The notes beneath the pieces are model-generated. The model searched no databases. It saw only the letters and a program-made list of their open reading frames with translations, and was not told the origin of the DNA. A stretch of 64,000 nucleotides of DNA from Heterocephalus glaber (taxonomy: Eukaryota; Chordata; Mammalia; Rodentia; Bathyergidae). A program made the translations under genes and the position numbers. How positions within the stretch are numbered: position 1 is the first letter of the stretch; every line of letters begins with the position of its first letter. Below are positions 24,927 through 37,510 of the stretch, piece by piece. Where the stretch lies: contig NW_004624848.1 in the NCBI RefSeq assembly GCF_000247695.1, positions 1,619,940-1,683,939 on the forward strand, given 5' to 3'.

Positions 24927-25699
24927 CTTGTAAGAATTCCTAAAGCTCAGAGCAAGAGAGTAGCACCCATGTACCCAGTGTGAGTATGGACCCGAGGAAG
25001 AAGTCTTGGTGGTGCACCTGAGAAATCACTGGCAACTTCAAGGTGTAAAATTAATGTGTACCTATGATGTGAAATTGAGAAATGAGACCGGAAAAGAAAT
25101 TTAGGTCAGATAATGCCACATGTCCAGCTTCTGCAGGAAGTCAGTTCCCTGGGTAACCCAGCCTCGGGGCAGCATGAAAGTCACTGTGCCTGAGTTTGTT
25201 TTGTGCCTTTCAAATGACATGGGACTTTCTCAGGCACTGCCATTTAATGGGTCATGGTAAATCCCTGTGTTTACATCATCCAGGTAATATTTTATTTAGA
25301 AAATTTGGAATGGGTAGAATTTGCAATCAGTTTAGCAGCAGATTCTTGTGGCCAGCGTAGGAGAGAAGGTCCATTTTGTACTGCTAATACTGAAATATTT
25401 TTATTCCATCCAAATTCATAAAATTTTGAAATTGGAAGTGGCCTTTATTTGTTCATGTTTTTATTTGATTCACAGTCCCCCTTTCTCTGAAAGGAAAATG
25501 ACTTCCTGATTTGGGCATAAGATTTGTGAATCCAACAACTCTTACCTCTTGAGGTCACCCCATTCTTAACAAATATTGCTTTTAAAATTTTCTTTCCTGT
25601 ATTAAGCAAAACGTCTTTGTTCTCCAGTCCGTCTTGCTAACCCTAATCTTTTCCTCTAGCACTATATGTAGTAATTTTATGACTTTCCCTATTACTCAT

Positions 25700-25920
25700 A
25701 ATGCACGCTTGTGTATAAGGTATACTTATATACATCATTTTGTTCTAGTTTCAAAACAAACCAGTAAGTAGATTGTTATATATCATTACCTTTGACATCT
25801 AGGTAAATACTCAAACACAGAGAAAATAAGTGATTTGCCAGTGATTATACAAACACATACCACAGCAAAGATCCAGGGTCTATGCATAGGTCTTCTGACT
25901 GAAAAGTTCATGTTCCTTCT
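25700..25920 (-). mobile_element. MIR SINE fragment
   Basis: The order TACTCAAACACAGAGAAAAT, AAGTGATTTGCCAGTGATTA and CAAAGATCCAGGGTCTATGC follows the reverse MIR core and tail. Confidence 0.5.
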
Positions 25921-26082
25921 GTGATTCTGTGTTGGATCAAAAGTATCCTCTCCAGTTTTCAGTGATGCCCCTTGAATTCTTCACTTCTGCATTCGATACA
26001 CTGTCAGCTGCTGTGTCGTGGTTTTGTCAGCCATGGCTCAAGTGACCCAGCTTTCAGCTAGAGCAGCTTTTGTGGCCATGGA

Positions 26083-26150
26083 TGGTGTGTGTGCATGTGT
26101 GTGTACGTGTGTGTACACGTGTATGTGTCCATACATGTCGTGTGCATGCA
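26083..26150. repeat. Impure (TG)n
   Basis: TGTGTG units interrupted by CATG and TACG. Confidence 0.85.
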
Positions 26151-26308
26151 CTTGGGTACACAGTTGCATGCACATCGTAGCTTTCTGGCTGGTATTTCAA
26201 AAAATATGTTCTTAACCAGTCTTTAAACATGGTTTTCATAGATCATTGTGGTCCACCCGAGTCTTTTGTCCCTTGAAAGCTTTATATAAGCTTTTTGTTT
26301 TTTAAAGT

Positions 26309-27290
26309 AGAGTCTCCTGGTTTTGCAACAGAGTGATGCTGGCTTCCAGGAAGGAGTTTGGAAATACTCTTTCTCTTTCGGTTTCATTAAAGAGTTTGAA
26401 TAGTATTGGCAAAAAAGGACAACATCTAGAATATATAAAGAACATAAAAAATGAGTCCCCTCCAAGTAAAACAACAATGAAATGAACAGACGTTTCTCAG
26501 AAGAAGTATAAATGGCCAATAATCACCTGAAAGAAATGTTTCCCATCAGTAGCCATCAGGAAATGCCAGTTAAAACAACACTGACATTCCACCTCATCTA
26601 GAAAGAATACCTATCATCAAGAAATCAAATAATGAATGCTGGTGTGGCTGCGGGGAAAAAGAAGCCATCTGCATTTTTCATGGGACTGCACACTAATACA
26701 ACCACTGTAGAAACCAATACAACCAGTATGGAAATTCCTCAAAAAACCAGAAATTCCATTGAATCCAGCTATTTGCTTTCTAAGTGTCTTCCCCAAAGAG
26801 TTAAATACATCATATTGCAGTGATACATGCACACCCATGTTTATAGCAACACAATTCATAATAGTTAAATATTGAAAGTGCCATCTATATCCGTCAACAG
26901 ATGAGTGAATAAGAAAATGTAGTATTTAGTCACAATGGAGAACTACTCTTCTACAAAGAAGGATAAATTTGAGTGCTTGTAAGAAAATGGACACATCTTG
27001 AAATTGTAATGTTAAGTGAAATAATCACACAAGCTTAAATATCAAATGGTTTCTCTTATATAAGAAACCCAAAGTATAAATAAAGAGCAAAATAAAAGGT
27101 AGATGAAAGAAAACGGGGAGATAGATGGTTTGCAAATGGACAGGGGACTGAGGGAGAAGAGGAAGGGGGCATAAAAAGAATTTAAGATGTGCCGTGTACG
27201 TGGACCACCTCCCCAGAATGGACATGATCATCATGTATATCACAAAGCTGTACTCATAACAAAAGTATGCATCACGTACAATGGTAGAGT
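26309..27290 (+). mobile_element. L1 3' portion with inverted 5' segment
   Basis: From about 26405 the sequence follows the sense end of L1 ORF2. Matches are AACATCTAGAATATATAAAG, GAACAGACGTTTCTCAGAAG, TGGTGTGGCTGCGGGGA, CATGTTTATAGCAACACAAT and GATGAGTGAATAAGAAAATG. It continues into the local 3' UTR family up to about 27290. Just upstream, 26309-26402 is antisense ORF2 (AGAGTGATGCTGGCTTCCAG, then TTTGAATAGTATTGGC). In an intact L1 that segment lies 5' of the sense part, so this is a 5' inversion of the twin-priming type. All frames are broken. Confidence 0.8.
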
Positions 27291-28732
27291 GCAGCATTTA
27301 CAAGTGAAGAATTATAGCCCTCACTTTATTTTGTACATCGCTGTTTAGTAAAATGAGAACAATTTCTTTTTGCTGGAAGCTGCTTAAAATTCTTAGTTTT
27401 TTTCTTCTTGTGTTTTCTATTTGATTAAAGAGAACAATATTACATTTTATGCCTTCAGTCAGTCTGGCTAATGCAGGAAATAAATGCTTTCAATTTGTAG
27501 CCTCAATAAAACTAAAGTATTTTGTTTTTCCCAATTGATTCAAGATTATACCATCCTCTGATTATCAAAGAAAGAGGTCAGCCCAGTGTCAACAGTGATA
27601 TAATTCTGTAAATCCCAAGAACAGAACTAAGCACTTCCTAGGTGGTGAACAGCAAAAACAAAAGCTAGAACTGCATCTGGTTTGTGCATAAAAACCCACA
27701 CTATTCCTGGTACTCATGCATATTAATTTCTATAATGATCTTCATAAAATCACCAGAAACCAGTCAGTCCAATGATCTGGTGAGGGTGATGTGTTAGAGC
27801 AATCATTTCTGAAAAGTCTTTAGAATGGAATGTTTCTTGCATGGACACTGGTAATTAACCAGACTTACACTGTCTTCTTTGAAACTGGGATTTCTTGGAA
27901 ACCATGCTGTTTACAAGCTTCAAGCCCTTCATGAACTTAATTCTTCCAACTAACACTTTTTTTGGTGAGCTGATTAGGACATGATTAAAGTTAGAATTTT
28001 AATTTTGGCATTTTTTTCACATTAAATAGGAGGAAACTTTTTGAATTCACTGGAAAGAAAATTAGTCCAGTGTGCAACTCACATAGATTAGTGGCCCTTG
28101 TTTCTGATAGTGAAATTCAGCTCTTTAGTTATAACAAACTCTTTGTATCAATTTATCTTTTAAAAATCTCTGAAATAGAATGTTAGAGTCCCTTTTAATC
28201 TCTCACAACCAAGTCTTTACAGGCCCTGGCAAGAACATTCTGTACGTCACAGGTGGCCTGCGGCATCCTCTCAGACTTCCACTTCAGCGCCTCCTCCGCT
28301 CCACATTTCCCCTGGCTCTCTCTCTGCTCCTAGCACCCAAGCCCACACTCTGGATTTAGGAAACTCTGGAAACAACTGGCCATAACTCTGGAAATAGCCC
28401 ACCCCACCCAACGCAGGGTCCGTGATTGAAACCCTCTCGTGACTCTAAAGGAACGGACATTCACTTTGCTGTCAAATGTTCTGGGAGCCGCCGGACAGTC
28501 ATTCTATAGTTTCTTTGTCTCTCCTCTTTCTACTGTCTGGTACTATGGCTTTCCACATTCTTTGCTTTCTTTCAACCTCTACCTTCCTTTCCTTCTTCCT
28601 CTCTCTCATGCTAATCTTGCTTCTGGCTTCACTAAGAGAATGTGAAGGGTCAGAAAAGGGCTCCCACAAGCCCCCCATTCTCTCTGCCCGCCTCCCTCGG
28701 CTCCTTGCTCTCCTCTTGGGTCAACTCTGGTG

Positions 28733-28860
28733 CCTTCCTTGTTCTTCTCTTTCCGTTTTTCTTTTTTCTCCTCCCCTCTCTTCACCCTCTTCCTTCCCTT
28801 TGTCTTCTTCAGCCTGTTCTCCCTCTCCTTCTTACCTTTTGCTTGCTTCCGTCCTCTCAG
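28733..28860. repeat. Polypyrimidine stretch
   Basis: Low-complexity C/T-rich sequence inside a wider C/T-rich zone (about 28.2-29.6 kb). It creates long but meaningless open frames. Confidence 0.8.
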
Positions 28861-30879
28861 CATACAAACTTACTATCATTTATGCAGTCTTAAAATAAAA
28901 ATGCTTCTCTTGACCACTCATCTCCATGCAGCTGCCAGTGGTGTTCTTTGCTGTCCTTCCCAGCAACTCCTGAGAGAAGTTCTTTTGTTCTTGATCTCCC
29001 CAGTTGTCCTCCTCTCACTCTTTTCTAAACTTACACCTGTCATCCTGCCCAAATCCCACTTGTTCAGGGCTCCAGTGAACAGACATTGCTAAATCCTGTT
29101 GGGAATTCTTGGTCCTCCTCCTACCAGCCCCGTCACCATCGGCTGGCAGAGCTGATCCTCCACTTCCTCCCACTGGTCAGGGTCAGGATAAGGGAGACAA
29201 AGATGTTTCCTCAATACCGTGTTCCTATTCTAAGGCATTTCCTAATCCTCATGATGTTGGTGACTATTACATTCTGCTCTGCTCAGTCCTCTCTGTTCTG
29301 TGCCGTGGAGGCCTTTGCAGTTGTCCCTGTCGACATTCTACCATTTCTGTACTAAAAACGACCCAACCTGTACCCTTTCCTTCTTCCACTTTTGCCATTT
29401 CCACCTCTGTTGGATAGTACACTGTGGCCATCAACCCATCCTTTCCAGCTAGAAACCTTAGATATCACACATTTGTCTCCCTCACTCCCACCCCATCCTC
29501 TAACAATTCCCATTGGCTCTGTCACTGGGACACTTTCTCTTCGTTTCTTTTTTCTCAGTCATGGTGATCAGTCAGTTTATAAAACATACTTTTCTTCAGC
29601 ATTTCACTAATATTTTTCTGCCAGATCCTAAAAACCACAGCAGATAAAAAATCATCCGGATGACATAAGATTGAGTCCCTGCCCAGTAAAAGGCTTGCAG
29701 GATGTGGGAGGGAGATGTGCAACAATTTCAATTCAGCTTGGTGCCACAGAGGAAGAGAATGAGGTGAGCTCAGAAGCAGCAACCAGCCTAGAGCAGAAAG
29801 AAAGAGTCCTCTAGGGGAAACCTCCTTCGGAGCTGAGTCCCTATTGCTGAGTGACGGTTCTCTCTGTGGCAGTGGGAGAAATGTAATCACTGGGCAAAGG
29901 CAACAGCACGAGCAAAGCTCGGATTCCAAAGCCCACTAGACGCCCAGCCTAGAGCTAAAGGACGGAAAGAGAAAGCCAAAGACACACACTTCAGTGACGG
30001 TCACCTTTCCAAACTCTCCTTTGACTCTTGTGCCACCTAGCAATCCGTGCACCCACAGTCAGCACACAGTGGCCTTGTACTGAGCCCCGCCCACTTTTTG
30101 CAGCGCCTGTGCCTCCCTCTGCCCCCCCCCCTTCTCCCCAGCCCTGGTCCTTGCAGACATCCGAAGTGCATCTCCCCACCCCAATCCGCGTAACAAGCGC
30201 CCTCTGGTTCTCCGAGCTCTAGCTGAGAGTGCACACCTCTTTCTAGGTCCTTCTCCCCTTGATGACTCTTAGAAGCCGAGCCAGGGCTGTTGTGGACTTG
30301 GGCATCTTACTCTGCTGGGCCCTCACCTACTGAATGACCCCAGTTTGGCTGTCAGAGAGAAGAAACTCACGCTGGCTGTGTCGCTCACCTTCATTATCAT
30401 AGAAGACATAACAGAGCAAAAGTAAGGTTGAGGGACTTAACTCTTTATCTGTCCCTGCCTTTAAAGCCACGTCTCACTTATGTCAGTCCCAAATAGCAAA
30501 GACTCAGGTGTGTTTGAGGCCATGGCACCAGTGTTTCACACAAGTACTCTGTGTGAGTTCTTTGTCGCTGTGGGTGATTTTCTTGACCTGCCCAAATTCT
30601 CACCACGTGGTACAAGTTTACTTTAATGCACTGAGTGACATGAAAGACTATGATGGAAGAACAAAAAATTATTTCTGTTTTTGTTTTTTGGAGGTGTTGA
30701 GATCTGTGGACAAACATTGAAGGCTGATAAGCATACTAGGAATATCACAGAGTGATTTAAAATATGGAAATGAGCTACAGTTTGACAAAAATAACTCACT
30801 TGCCACCATCCCTCCATTGTTGAAATGAGAACGCATGCTGCCTAGTTGCTTTATAGACATTTTAAAAATACAGTAGTGT

Positions 30880-30963
30880 GGGGCCAGGGATTTAGCTCAG
30901 TGGTTCCACCACCTGCCTTGCAGGCGCAAGGACCCGAGTTCAATCCCCAATACCAAAAAAAAA
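30880..30963 (+). mobile_element. ID-type SINE, well preserved
   Basis: It starts GGGGCCAGGGATTTAGCTCA (box A), has GACCCGAGTTCAATCCCC (box B) and ends ATACC plus an A run. Flanks ATACAGTAGTGT (30868-30879) and ATACAATAGTGT (30967-30978) are a target duplication with one mismatch. It is tRNA-like but lacks a mature tRNA fold, so it is a SINE and not a tRNA gene. Confidence 0.92.
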
Positions 30964-31552
30964 GTGATACAATAGTGTACACAGTAGTTAAGGTAACAGA
31001 TGCAAAGTGAGCCTGACCAGTGAAATCCTACGTTTTTGTGAGGATTTTGTTTTATTTCATATAAGGACCATAAAGGAAAGGAATACAAATTCAGAAAACT
31101 AATGAAGAAGATGTTAACTAAAAATAGTACTGTTTGAAAGTTTCATAATGTAGAGCTCTTCATAGCGATAAGCGTAGGTAGATGTTAATTTCCGGAACTT
31201 ACTATTGTCAAATGCTGACTCCTTCTCTCCAGAACAGACACTGGATATAAATCTCTCTGAACAGAGAAGGAAGTTTTCCTAGAGATTTTCCTTGTAAGCA
31301 GGACAACTCTGTTTGGCTGCGTCAGTGTGGCAGGAATGCTAGCCACAGATGTCACTGACACGGACCACAGACGATGCCACCTCATACAGCACAGACCAAA
31401 ATAAAGAATGAATTGACTTTGAGTCATCATTTCTGCTGAAATGGTATGATTTAGATAACTAAGTAGACAATAATTGTGTCTAATAATAGGTGTGTAATAA
31501 TGTGTCTAATAATTCCTAAGTATATACAGTAGTTAGTGTTTTATTAAGATTT

Positions 31553-31713
31553 TCACAAGCAGCTGAGATAGGAAGATCATAAATTGGAGCCCAGCCTGGG
31601 CGACTCAGCAGCGTAGCAAGATCCTGACCTAGAATTTAAAGAAAAAGATTAAAAGAGAAGGGGACACAGCCCAGTGTGAAGACACTGGGACCAATCCTCA
31701 GTACCTTAAAAAG
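31553..31713 (+). mobile_element. B1-ID dimer SINE, 5'-truncated
   Basis: The B1 part reads AGCTGAGATAGGAAGATCAT, then GGAGCCCAGCCTGGGCGACT. After an A-rich linker (31636-31660) the ID half reads AGGGGACACAGCCCAGTGTG to CAATCCTCAGTACC. Confidence 0.8.
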
Positions 31714-31953
31714 TTTTCAACTGTACTGTTTTACTTGATCCTTATACTTCTGTCCCTGAGCAGGTGGTGCCGGCCACTTGTTCCTGCAGACACACGCACA
31801 TCAGTGAAGTGTCCCCAGGTAACTTCCCTGGCTGCTGTGAACAGCTGCCCAACATGAGGAGGGCAGCACCAGCGCTGGGCTGTAGGCTGGTGAGCACTTC
31901 CACCCAGAGGTGTGACAAGGAGGATGAACCATAGCTTTCAGTAAAAGCCTGGG

Positions 31954-32053
31954 NNNNNNNNNNNNNNNNNNNNNNNNNNNNNNNNNNNNNNNNNNNNNNN
32001 NNNNNNNNNNNNNNNNNNNNNNNNNNNNNNNNNNNNNNNNNNNNNNNNNNNNN
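31954..32053. other. Assembly gap, exactly 100 N
   Basis: A run of 100 N is a conventional placeholder for a gap of unknown size. It cuts off the tail of the SINE that follows. Confidence 0.99.
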
Positions 32054-32118
32054 GGATTGAACTCAGGACCTTGTGCTTGTGAGGCAGGTGAGGTGCCACT
32101 GAGCTAAATCCCTGGCCC
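32054..32118 (-). mobile_element. ID-type SINE cut by the gap
   Basis: GGATTGAACTCAGGACCTTG to GAGCTAAATCCCTGGCCC is the reverse of an ID body. Its A-tail is missing into the N run. Confidence 0.88.
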
Positions 32119-32169
32119 TGAAATTCTTGATATTTGTATTTCTATACACATTTTATAACTAGCTTGTTG

Positions 32170-32170
<1 letters not shown>

Positions 32171-32204
<34 letters not shown>
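32171..32204. repeat. (AC)17 microsatellite
   Basis: A perfect AC dinucleotide run. Confidence 0.95.
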
Positions 32205-32206
<2 letters not shown>

Positions 32207-32264
32207 TCATATTCATATTCCTCCCTCAGATTCCACTGTGAATATAGAATGATAAAATAAAGGG

Positions 32265-33950
32265 TTTTTTTTTATTAAATAACTTTATTATCAAACACAC
32301 ACACATACAAAAAACTAAAACCACGCAAAGAAGAACAATGCAAGAGGAAAAACAAACTACAGTAATATTCAAATACAGTAGAACTCAACCAAAACAAAAC
32401 TGAAACACAGCACGTGGATCATGTGGAATGCTTTGAAACCACAGGGGACACCAAAGCCAAGAGTGTACACAGCACAGAGAAGAGGCGCAAGCCATGAGCT
32501 TGAGACAGCCCCGCACGGAGAGGCAGGTGGCCAGGAGGAGCCAGTGAATGGCGCTGAAGTGGAGCACCTGCCGGGGGAGGAAGAAAAGGTGCAGAGCACA
32601 GTGTGTGGGAAACTGCTTGCCACCGTGAGGCCAACAGGATGGAGACTGAGAAAATGGGCCTGGGCCTTTGGATTCAGCCAAGTGCAAGTGCTGGTAACAT
32701 TCACTACTAGCTATTTCCATTGGTAATTCCCTGAGGGACTTTTTTTTTTATTCCTGTCTGATTTTCAGCTACCTACATTCTTCCTACTGTTGAGCCTTTC
32801 AAAAATGAAGAACCATATCATTTCCTACCCATAATAAATCCCATACAAAATCATGGGAGGTTTAGTGTTGTATCCGACTATGAAGCTTGCTGAAGGTCGG
32901 TCTGAGAATGTTTATCCCTGTGGCCACCACTTCTGCACCAAGCTCCCCAGAACATCCACAGATGTCCCCAAATGATGACTCCAGTGGCTCACTGAGTTCA
33001 TCTTACACTTGAGAAATACCAGCAAGATGGTGTCTTTGGGGATTCTAGCTTCAGGTACATAACACTTCAAGTCTAGCAGTGAGCCTGTGCTTTTCTATTG
33101 AATGTTCGCAATCTCTTTCATTTAAATTTCCTTACAATTAATCATTTCTTGAATATGATCAGAAAGCAACTCCTTGAACTTTCAAGACAGTGATGTCAGG
33201 AAAGGCCGCGTGATACTTTATTGTCATGCACACGAAGCGCCTGGATGTTCTTTTAGCTTGTTATGGGCCGTCACATTTTTTTGATTGAGGGCAATAACTT
33301 TTCAAATCTTGGTGGAAAAAAATTTCAGATTTTGGCCCCTCACAAATGCCGCTGGGGGAAATTCTCTTGAGATTATATCATTTAGTTGTCTCATGCAATC
33401 CTAGTTCACAATATGAATTGTGACTTATAACACAGTTTTCCCTACAAATGTGGAAACCACATGTTGTTGCTACCTCACCAGCCAGCAGCCTGCTCCACAT
33501 GTGGCAAAGCATTGACTTCTGTTGAGATCTTCAACCCTACAGTGCAGACACTGGGGTGGAATTCTTTCTTTATCCCATGCTGATGCTTTAGGTGAGGAGG
33601 CTTTGGGAATAATAGTGTCTCACTTTATAACAACAGGCAGATCCTGGCAGTTCTCAGGTTGCATGCTGATGGGAAAATTGATCCCTGTGCAGTTGCTCTG
33701 TCCATCAAGTTAGTAAGAAGCTGTACTTGCAAACATGAGTATTATTTCTACACAAGACAACATTTTTTGGCACAACTTGTCATCTCTTTCCACATATATG
33801 GGTCCAAGCAGAATCCTGCTGCTCCTTAGGGTTGAAACCATGAAACGCATAGCCTTTGAAGGTCAGCTTCAGGTTCCTTGAATTTATTGCTCTTAGTTAC
33901 TAGATGATTCTCCCGTTTGCTTTCTACCCTGGCCTGTCACTGTGAGTGAT
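32265..33950 (-). pseudogene. Probable processed retrocopy, parent not identified
   Basis: On the - strand this ends with AATAAA (complement at 32284-32289), ten bases, then an A run (T run at 32265-32273). That is the 3' end of a polyadenylated transcript copied into DNA. Upstream on that strand, short stretches look once-coding, for example a frame reading NCTGINFPISMQPENCQDLP, but stops and frame changes interrupt every frame. I recognise no parent gene. The 32385-32720 segment with two overlapping 111-codon frames is probably former 3' UTR. The 5' limit is uncertain (33.95 kb or a little further). It could also be an old transposon with an A-tail. Confidence 0.45.
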
Positions 33951-34424
33951 TATATAGCTTTGTCAGCTTTGCTTCGATTGCTGTGCTATGTTAATAAGAT
34001 CCTCTCCTTAGGAAGACTTGATGTGAATACAACTGGCCACCTTCCCTAGGGTTTCTCACTTAAGTATATAATCTCCACTACCCACACGGTGTTAAAACAA
34101 CTGTTCTTCAGTAGGAATGCAAGCATTTGCCTTTCTTTACTGGCTTAAAAATAATTATAAAACATACCCCAGATAACTTTTTGGATGAATTCAGATAAGA
34201 ATGAGGGGAAGACAAAGAAGCAAGCTTGGGGGAATGAATCATTCCAGGGCATTTTTGTGTCTTTGCACACCCTCCTGTCAGTTGCTCCTGGCAGGCAGTT
34301 TTGTCTGCATGCCCTTCTGCTTTTTAATCTCTTGAAGTCAGACCTGTGTACAGTATGTCAGCTTGACATCACGCAAAGGAGCCTGCAGACACCTGGAAGG
34401 GGTGACCTTGATTACACAGGAGTG

Positions 34425-34605
34425 GGGAGGACTGAATTTGGTCTGTACACTAAACTACATCCCCAACTCACCAAACCTTTTATTTGGAGTCAGAGTCCTG
34501 CTGTGTGGCCAGGTGGGCCTGAACTCCTGGGCACAAGGACTCCTCCTGCCTCAGCCTCCAGGTACTACAGCTGGGACTACACTCCAGCACCACAGCACCT
34601 GGGTT
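34425..34605 (-). mobile_element. B1-ID dimer SINE
   Basis: A decayed reverse ID half (GGACTGAATTTGGTCTGTAC, then CTACATCCCCAACTC) is followed by a reverse B1 (GTCAGAGTCCTGCTGTGTGG, TGCCTCAGCCTCCAGGTACT). This is the dimer read backwards. It accounts for the 169-codon open frame at 34185-34694. Confidence 0.75.
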
Positions 34606-36009
34606 TTGTGCATTTATTTTTTCTTCTCTTACAGCACCTGATTATTTTTAACTACAGCAATAAAACCTCATCTGCATTCCTGAAACCTTGTTAGGTATGA
34701 ATGGAGTAAAAGCCTTATCAGTTTGAAGTATGCAGCATGCAATTCACTGAAAGAGCTGTAACATAAATCACTGCAGGCCCTTCAAGTTCTGCACTGGTTG
34801 CTATGCTACTTGAGGTAAACATTTGTGTATTCGTCAAAAGAAAGTCCATTGTAAATGTTGTATTTTTACAATTGCACACACCACAAAAATCCTAACAATA
34901 TGGCAATCTCTTGTTTTTTGAAATCGGTAACTTTTAGCTTTGAAATTATAAGCAGTTCAGATTGTACTGTTCCAAACAGGAAGTCAGCTTTTCTCTTTCT
35001 GAACAAAGAAGGGAAAGATAATATGAAAGGCATAATATACTTGCGGTAGCCGTAATAAATACTAAGATGCTGACTGTCCAAAGGCACATGGAGGAGTCCA
35101 AAGGAATCTCACTCTGGCAGCCAAACTAGAGGTCCTCGCTCAGCTAGCTCGGCGCGCTGACTCGGTGCACATGAACATTGTTTTGTCTGGCCGCCCGGGC
35201 TGCCAGTTACTTTTCAGCCATAAAAGTGGAAATGTATTTGTTTTGTAGTATTCTTTCATAACAAGTTCACTTTTATGGTCTGAACTCACCAGGATTTGTA
35301 TGATACGTGTTTGGTTACTTACATGACTCACAGTCGAAAATTTTCAGTTTGCTTTTATTTTGGCCAGAGAAGAATCTCTCCTAGGATCTAACTATCTGGT
35401 TTGGAAAGGATGAGCTGCAGAGGGCCAAGGCTTTTGGACTGCTTTCTTCACAGTCCTCACCTCATAGGTTTTTAAGTAAATGTTTGTTAAATGATCTGAT
35501 GAACAGGTATATTAACCCTTATTTGCTTCTACGGGAGATCACAAGTCAAGGGCTGATGATGACACATACTGATGGTCCAGGGCTGCCTTACAGCCTCCAC
35601 AGGCGGGCTGGCTCACACTGCAGCAGTTCATTTTCTCAGTGTTCGATGGTGCAGTGAGGTCTGTGTCGGCACCTTCGGCCTCTTCTGAAGCACCCCCTGG
35701 CTCATGTACCCTGCCTTCTCCTGTGTTTTCAGAGCCCTGGGGGCCAAGTCTGTGCTCAGATTTCCTCCTCTTATGAAGACACTTGAACAAACAGGTATCT
35801 CGATGCAGGGTGTTTGTTGCACCACGTACAACAGTGTCCCCAAATTCCCTGACAATCTAAAGCAACAGGGATGACTAGAAGAGAAACCCATGGAACACCA
35901 GAGCTTTGCCTCATCATAGACACAAGCAGCATACTGTACTTTTGAACCACTCCGGATCATTCTGCCGACCCTGGCATCTGACGTTACATACGATATTCAA
36001 GTGGAAGAG

Positions 36010-36130
36010 TCAAAGTCCAGAAGAAACTGCAAGGTCACTTAGCTTAGCTGCCATGTTTTGCAAGGACGAAACTGAGGCAGAGTATTGGACCTGAGTCTCT
36101 TCCCCAACCTGCAGAGCTCCTGGCTCCTGA
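36010..36130 (-). mobile_element. MIR SINE fragment
   Basis: ACGAAACTGAGGCAGAGTAT and GGACCTGAGTCTCTTCC resemble the reverse MIR middle and tail. Diverged. Confidence 0.35.
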
Positions 36131-37328
36131 CTCCTGACGAGGCAGGGGCAGCAGGGCTTCCCTGTCCTCACCGGGGCAGGGCCGGGGCCTGATCGTCACA
36201 CCACACCAAGAATTTCTGCTTTCTATCGCCATCTCCCATCTCCCACTGTGTCGTCTTGTGGCAGCTCAGAACTTCCAAGTGTCTGCCTTTACAAGCATAA
36301 AAGATAGGAAGTAGGGAATATGAAAATCCAATTCAAGTCAAGGCATCAAGTATAAATATTTTTTAACTAATTTAACAGCCAGATTCAAGGATTTTAAATA
36401 TCAAAGATACTGTTAGCATTTCCCTCATGTTTAGTACAGGAGAAAAAGCCATGAGTCTGCCCCCAATATGGCATTTTGCAATGGGAAAAATAACAATTTC
36501 GAAGACACTTTTTCCTGTAACATTTTGTTTCCATTGTCCCCTGCATGTCCCTCAAATGGATGCAACCAACCCAGAAAAGCAGAACCTGGACAGTGAACAA
36601 GTTGGAAGTTCTTTGAACCAGTGGGTGAGGTAATAGTCATGACAAGCATTTTAAGTAGCACAGCCTCCCCTTTTCTGTCCAGTCTGTCCAGAGATTTATT
36701 TTCTGAGTCTGGGATGATGTGTTGAACGGGAAGGGAATTTTCTCTGGTGAGGGCCCAGGATGAGGAACAGAGACAGATGTGTGGAGACCTGGGAATTTCC
36801 TTGAGATTAACTAAATTTAAGTATTTCGAGGCTTGGAGGTTTCCTGACCCCAACCAATCTATACATCCAATGACAGGCGACGAGAGGCTTTCCTCCCAGC
36901 TTTGTCCCAGGTGAAGAGAAGGGTACCTGGCTGACACCTCACTGAACGAAAAGTGGACATGCTTTGTATGCTCAGTATTACGGGATCATTTTGAGTCACT
37001 TTTTTTTATTAATCTCTTAGGTTTTATCTCAGTAACAGTTGGTTTCGGTTGTAGCTCTTTATTGTTTCATGAGGAATTGTTGATTCAGTGAGTTTCCAAC
37101 AGACGTGGAAGCCGAGTGCAACAACTGATCGTTGGTTCCCAGTCTAATTGAAAAGAGCCTAAATAACCATTGTTGATCATGCCTACAATGTACACTTGCA
37201 GTGCAACACTTGAGTAATGTATACTTTGTGTGTGACTTTTCTAACAAGTGTTTACTTTCGGCATGCAGATTGGAAAGGTTTCGGTATGTTCTCTCTCATC
37301 ATAATCATGAGTCATGCTCAGATACTCC

Positions 37329-37510
37329 TTTTTTTGTGGTATGCAGATCTTAGGACCTTTGTCCCAAGCTAGATCTCCAGCCTTTTTTTTTTTTAACTTT
37401 TGATTTTAACTAAGTTGCTAAATTGCCCAGGCTGAGCTCTGATTTGCAATAATCCTGCCTCAGTTTCCCAGAGTGCTAGGATTACAGGTGCAAAACACTG
37501 AGTCTGGCTT
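37329..37510 (-). mobile_element. B1-ID dimer SINE
   Basis: The reverse ID half (TGTCCCAAGCTAGATCTCCAG near 37360) is followed by a T-rich linker and a reverse B1 (AAATTGCCCAGGCTGAGCTC, TGCTAGGATTACAGGTGC). Confidence 0.8.

Noticed and set aside
28476..28898. 140-codon frame rich in Leu, Ser, Phe and Pro
   Set aside because: The composition is dictated by a low-complexity pyrimidine tract.
30880..30963. Possible tRNA gene, with clear A and B box sequences
   Set aside because: The A-tail, target duplication and lack of a proper acceptor stem show it is an ID SINE.
34185..34694. 169-codon open frame on the + strand
   Set aside because: It runs through a B1-ID dimer, so the apparent protein is repeat-derived.
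36431..36937. 168-codon frame on the - strand
   Set aside because: No recognised motif, no splice or start context, and a length compatible with chance in non-coding DNA.
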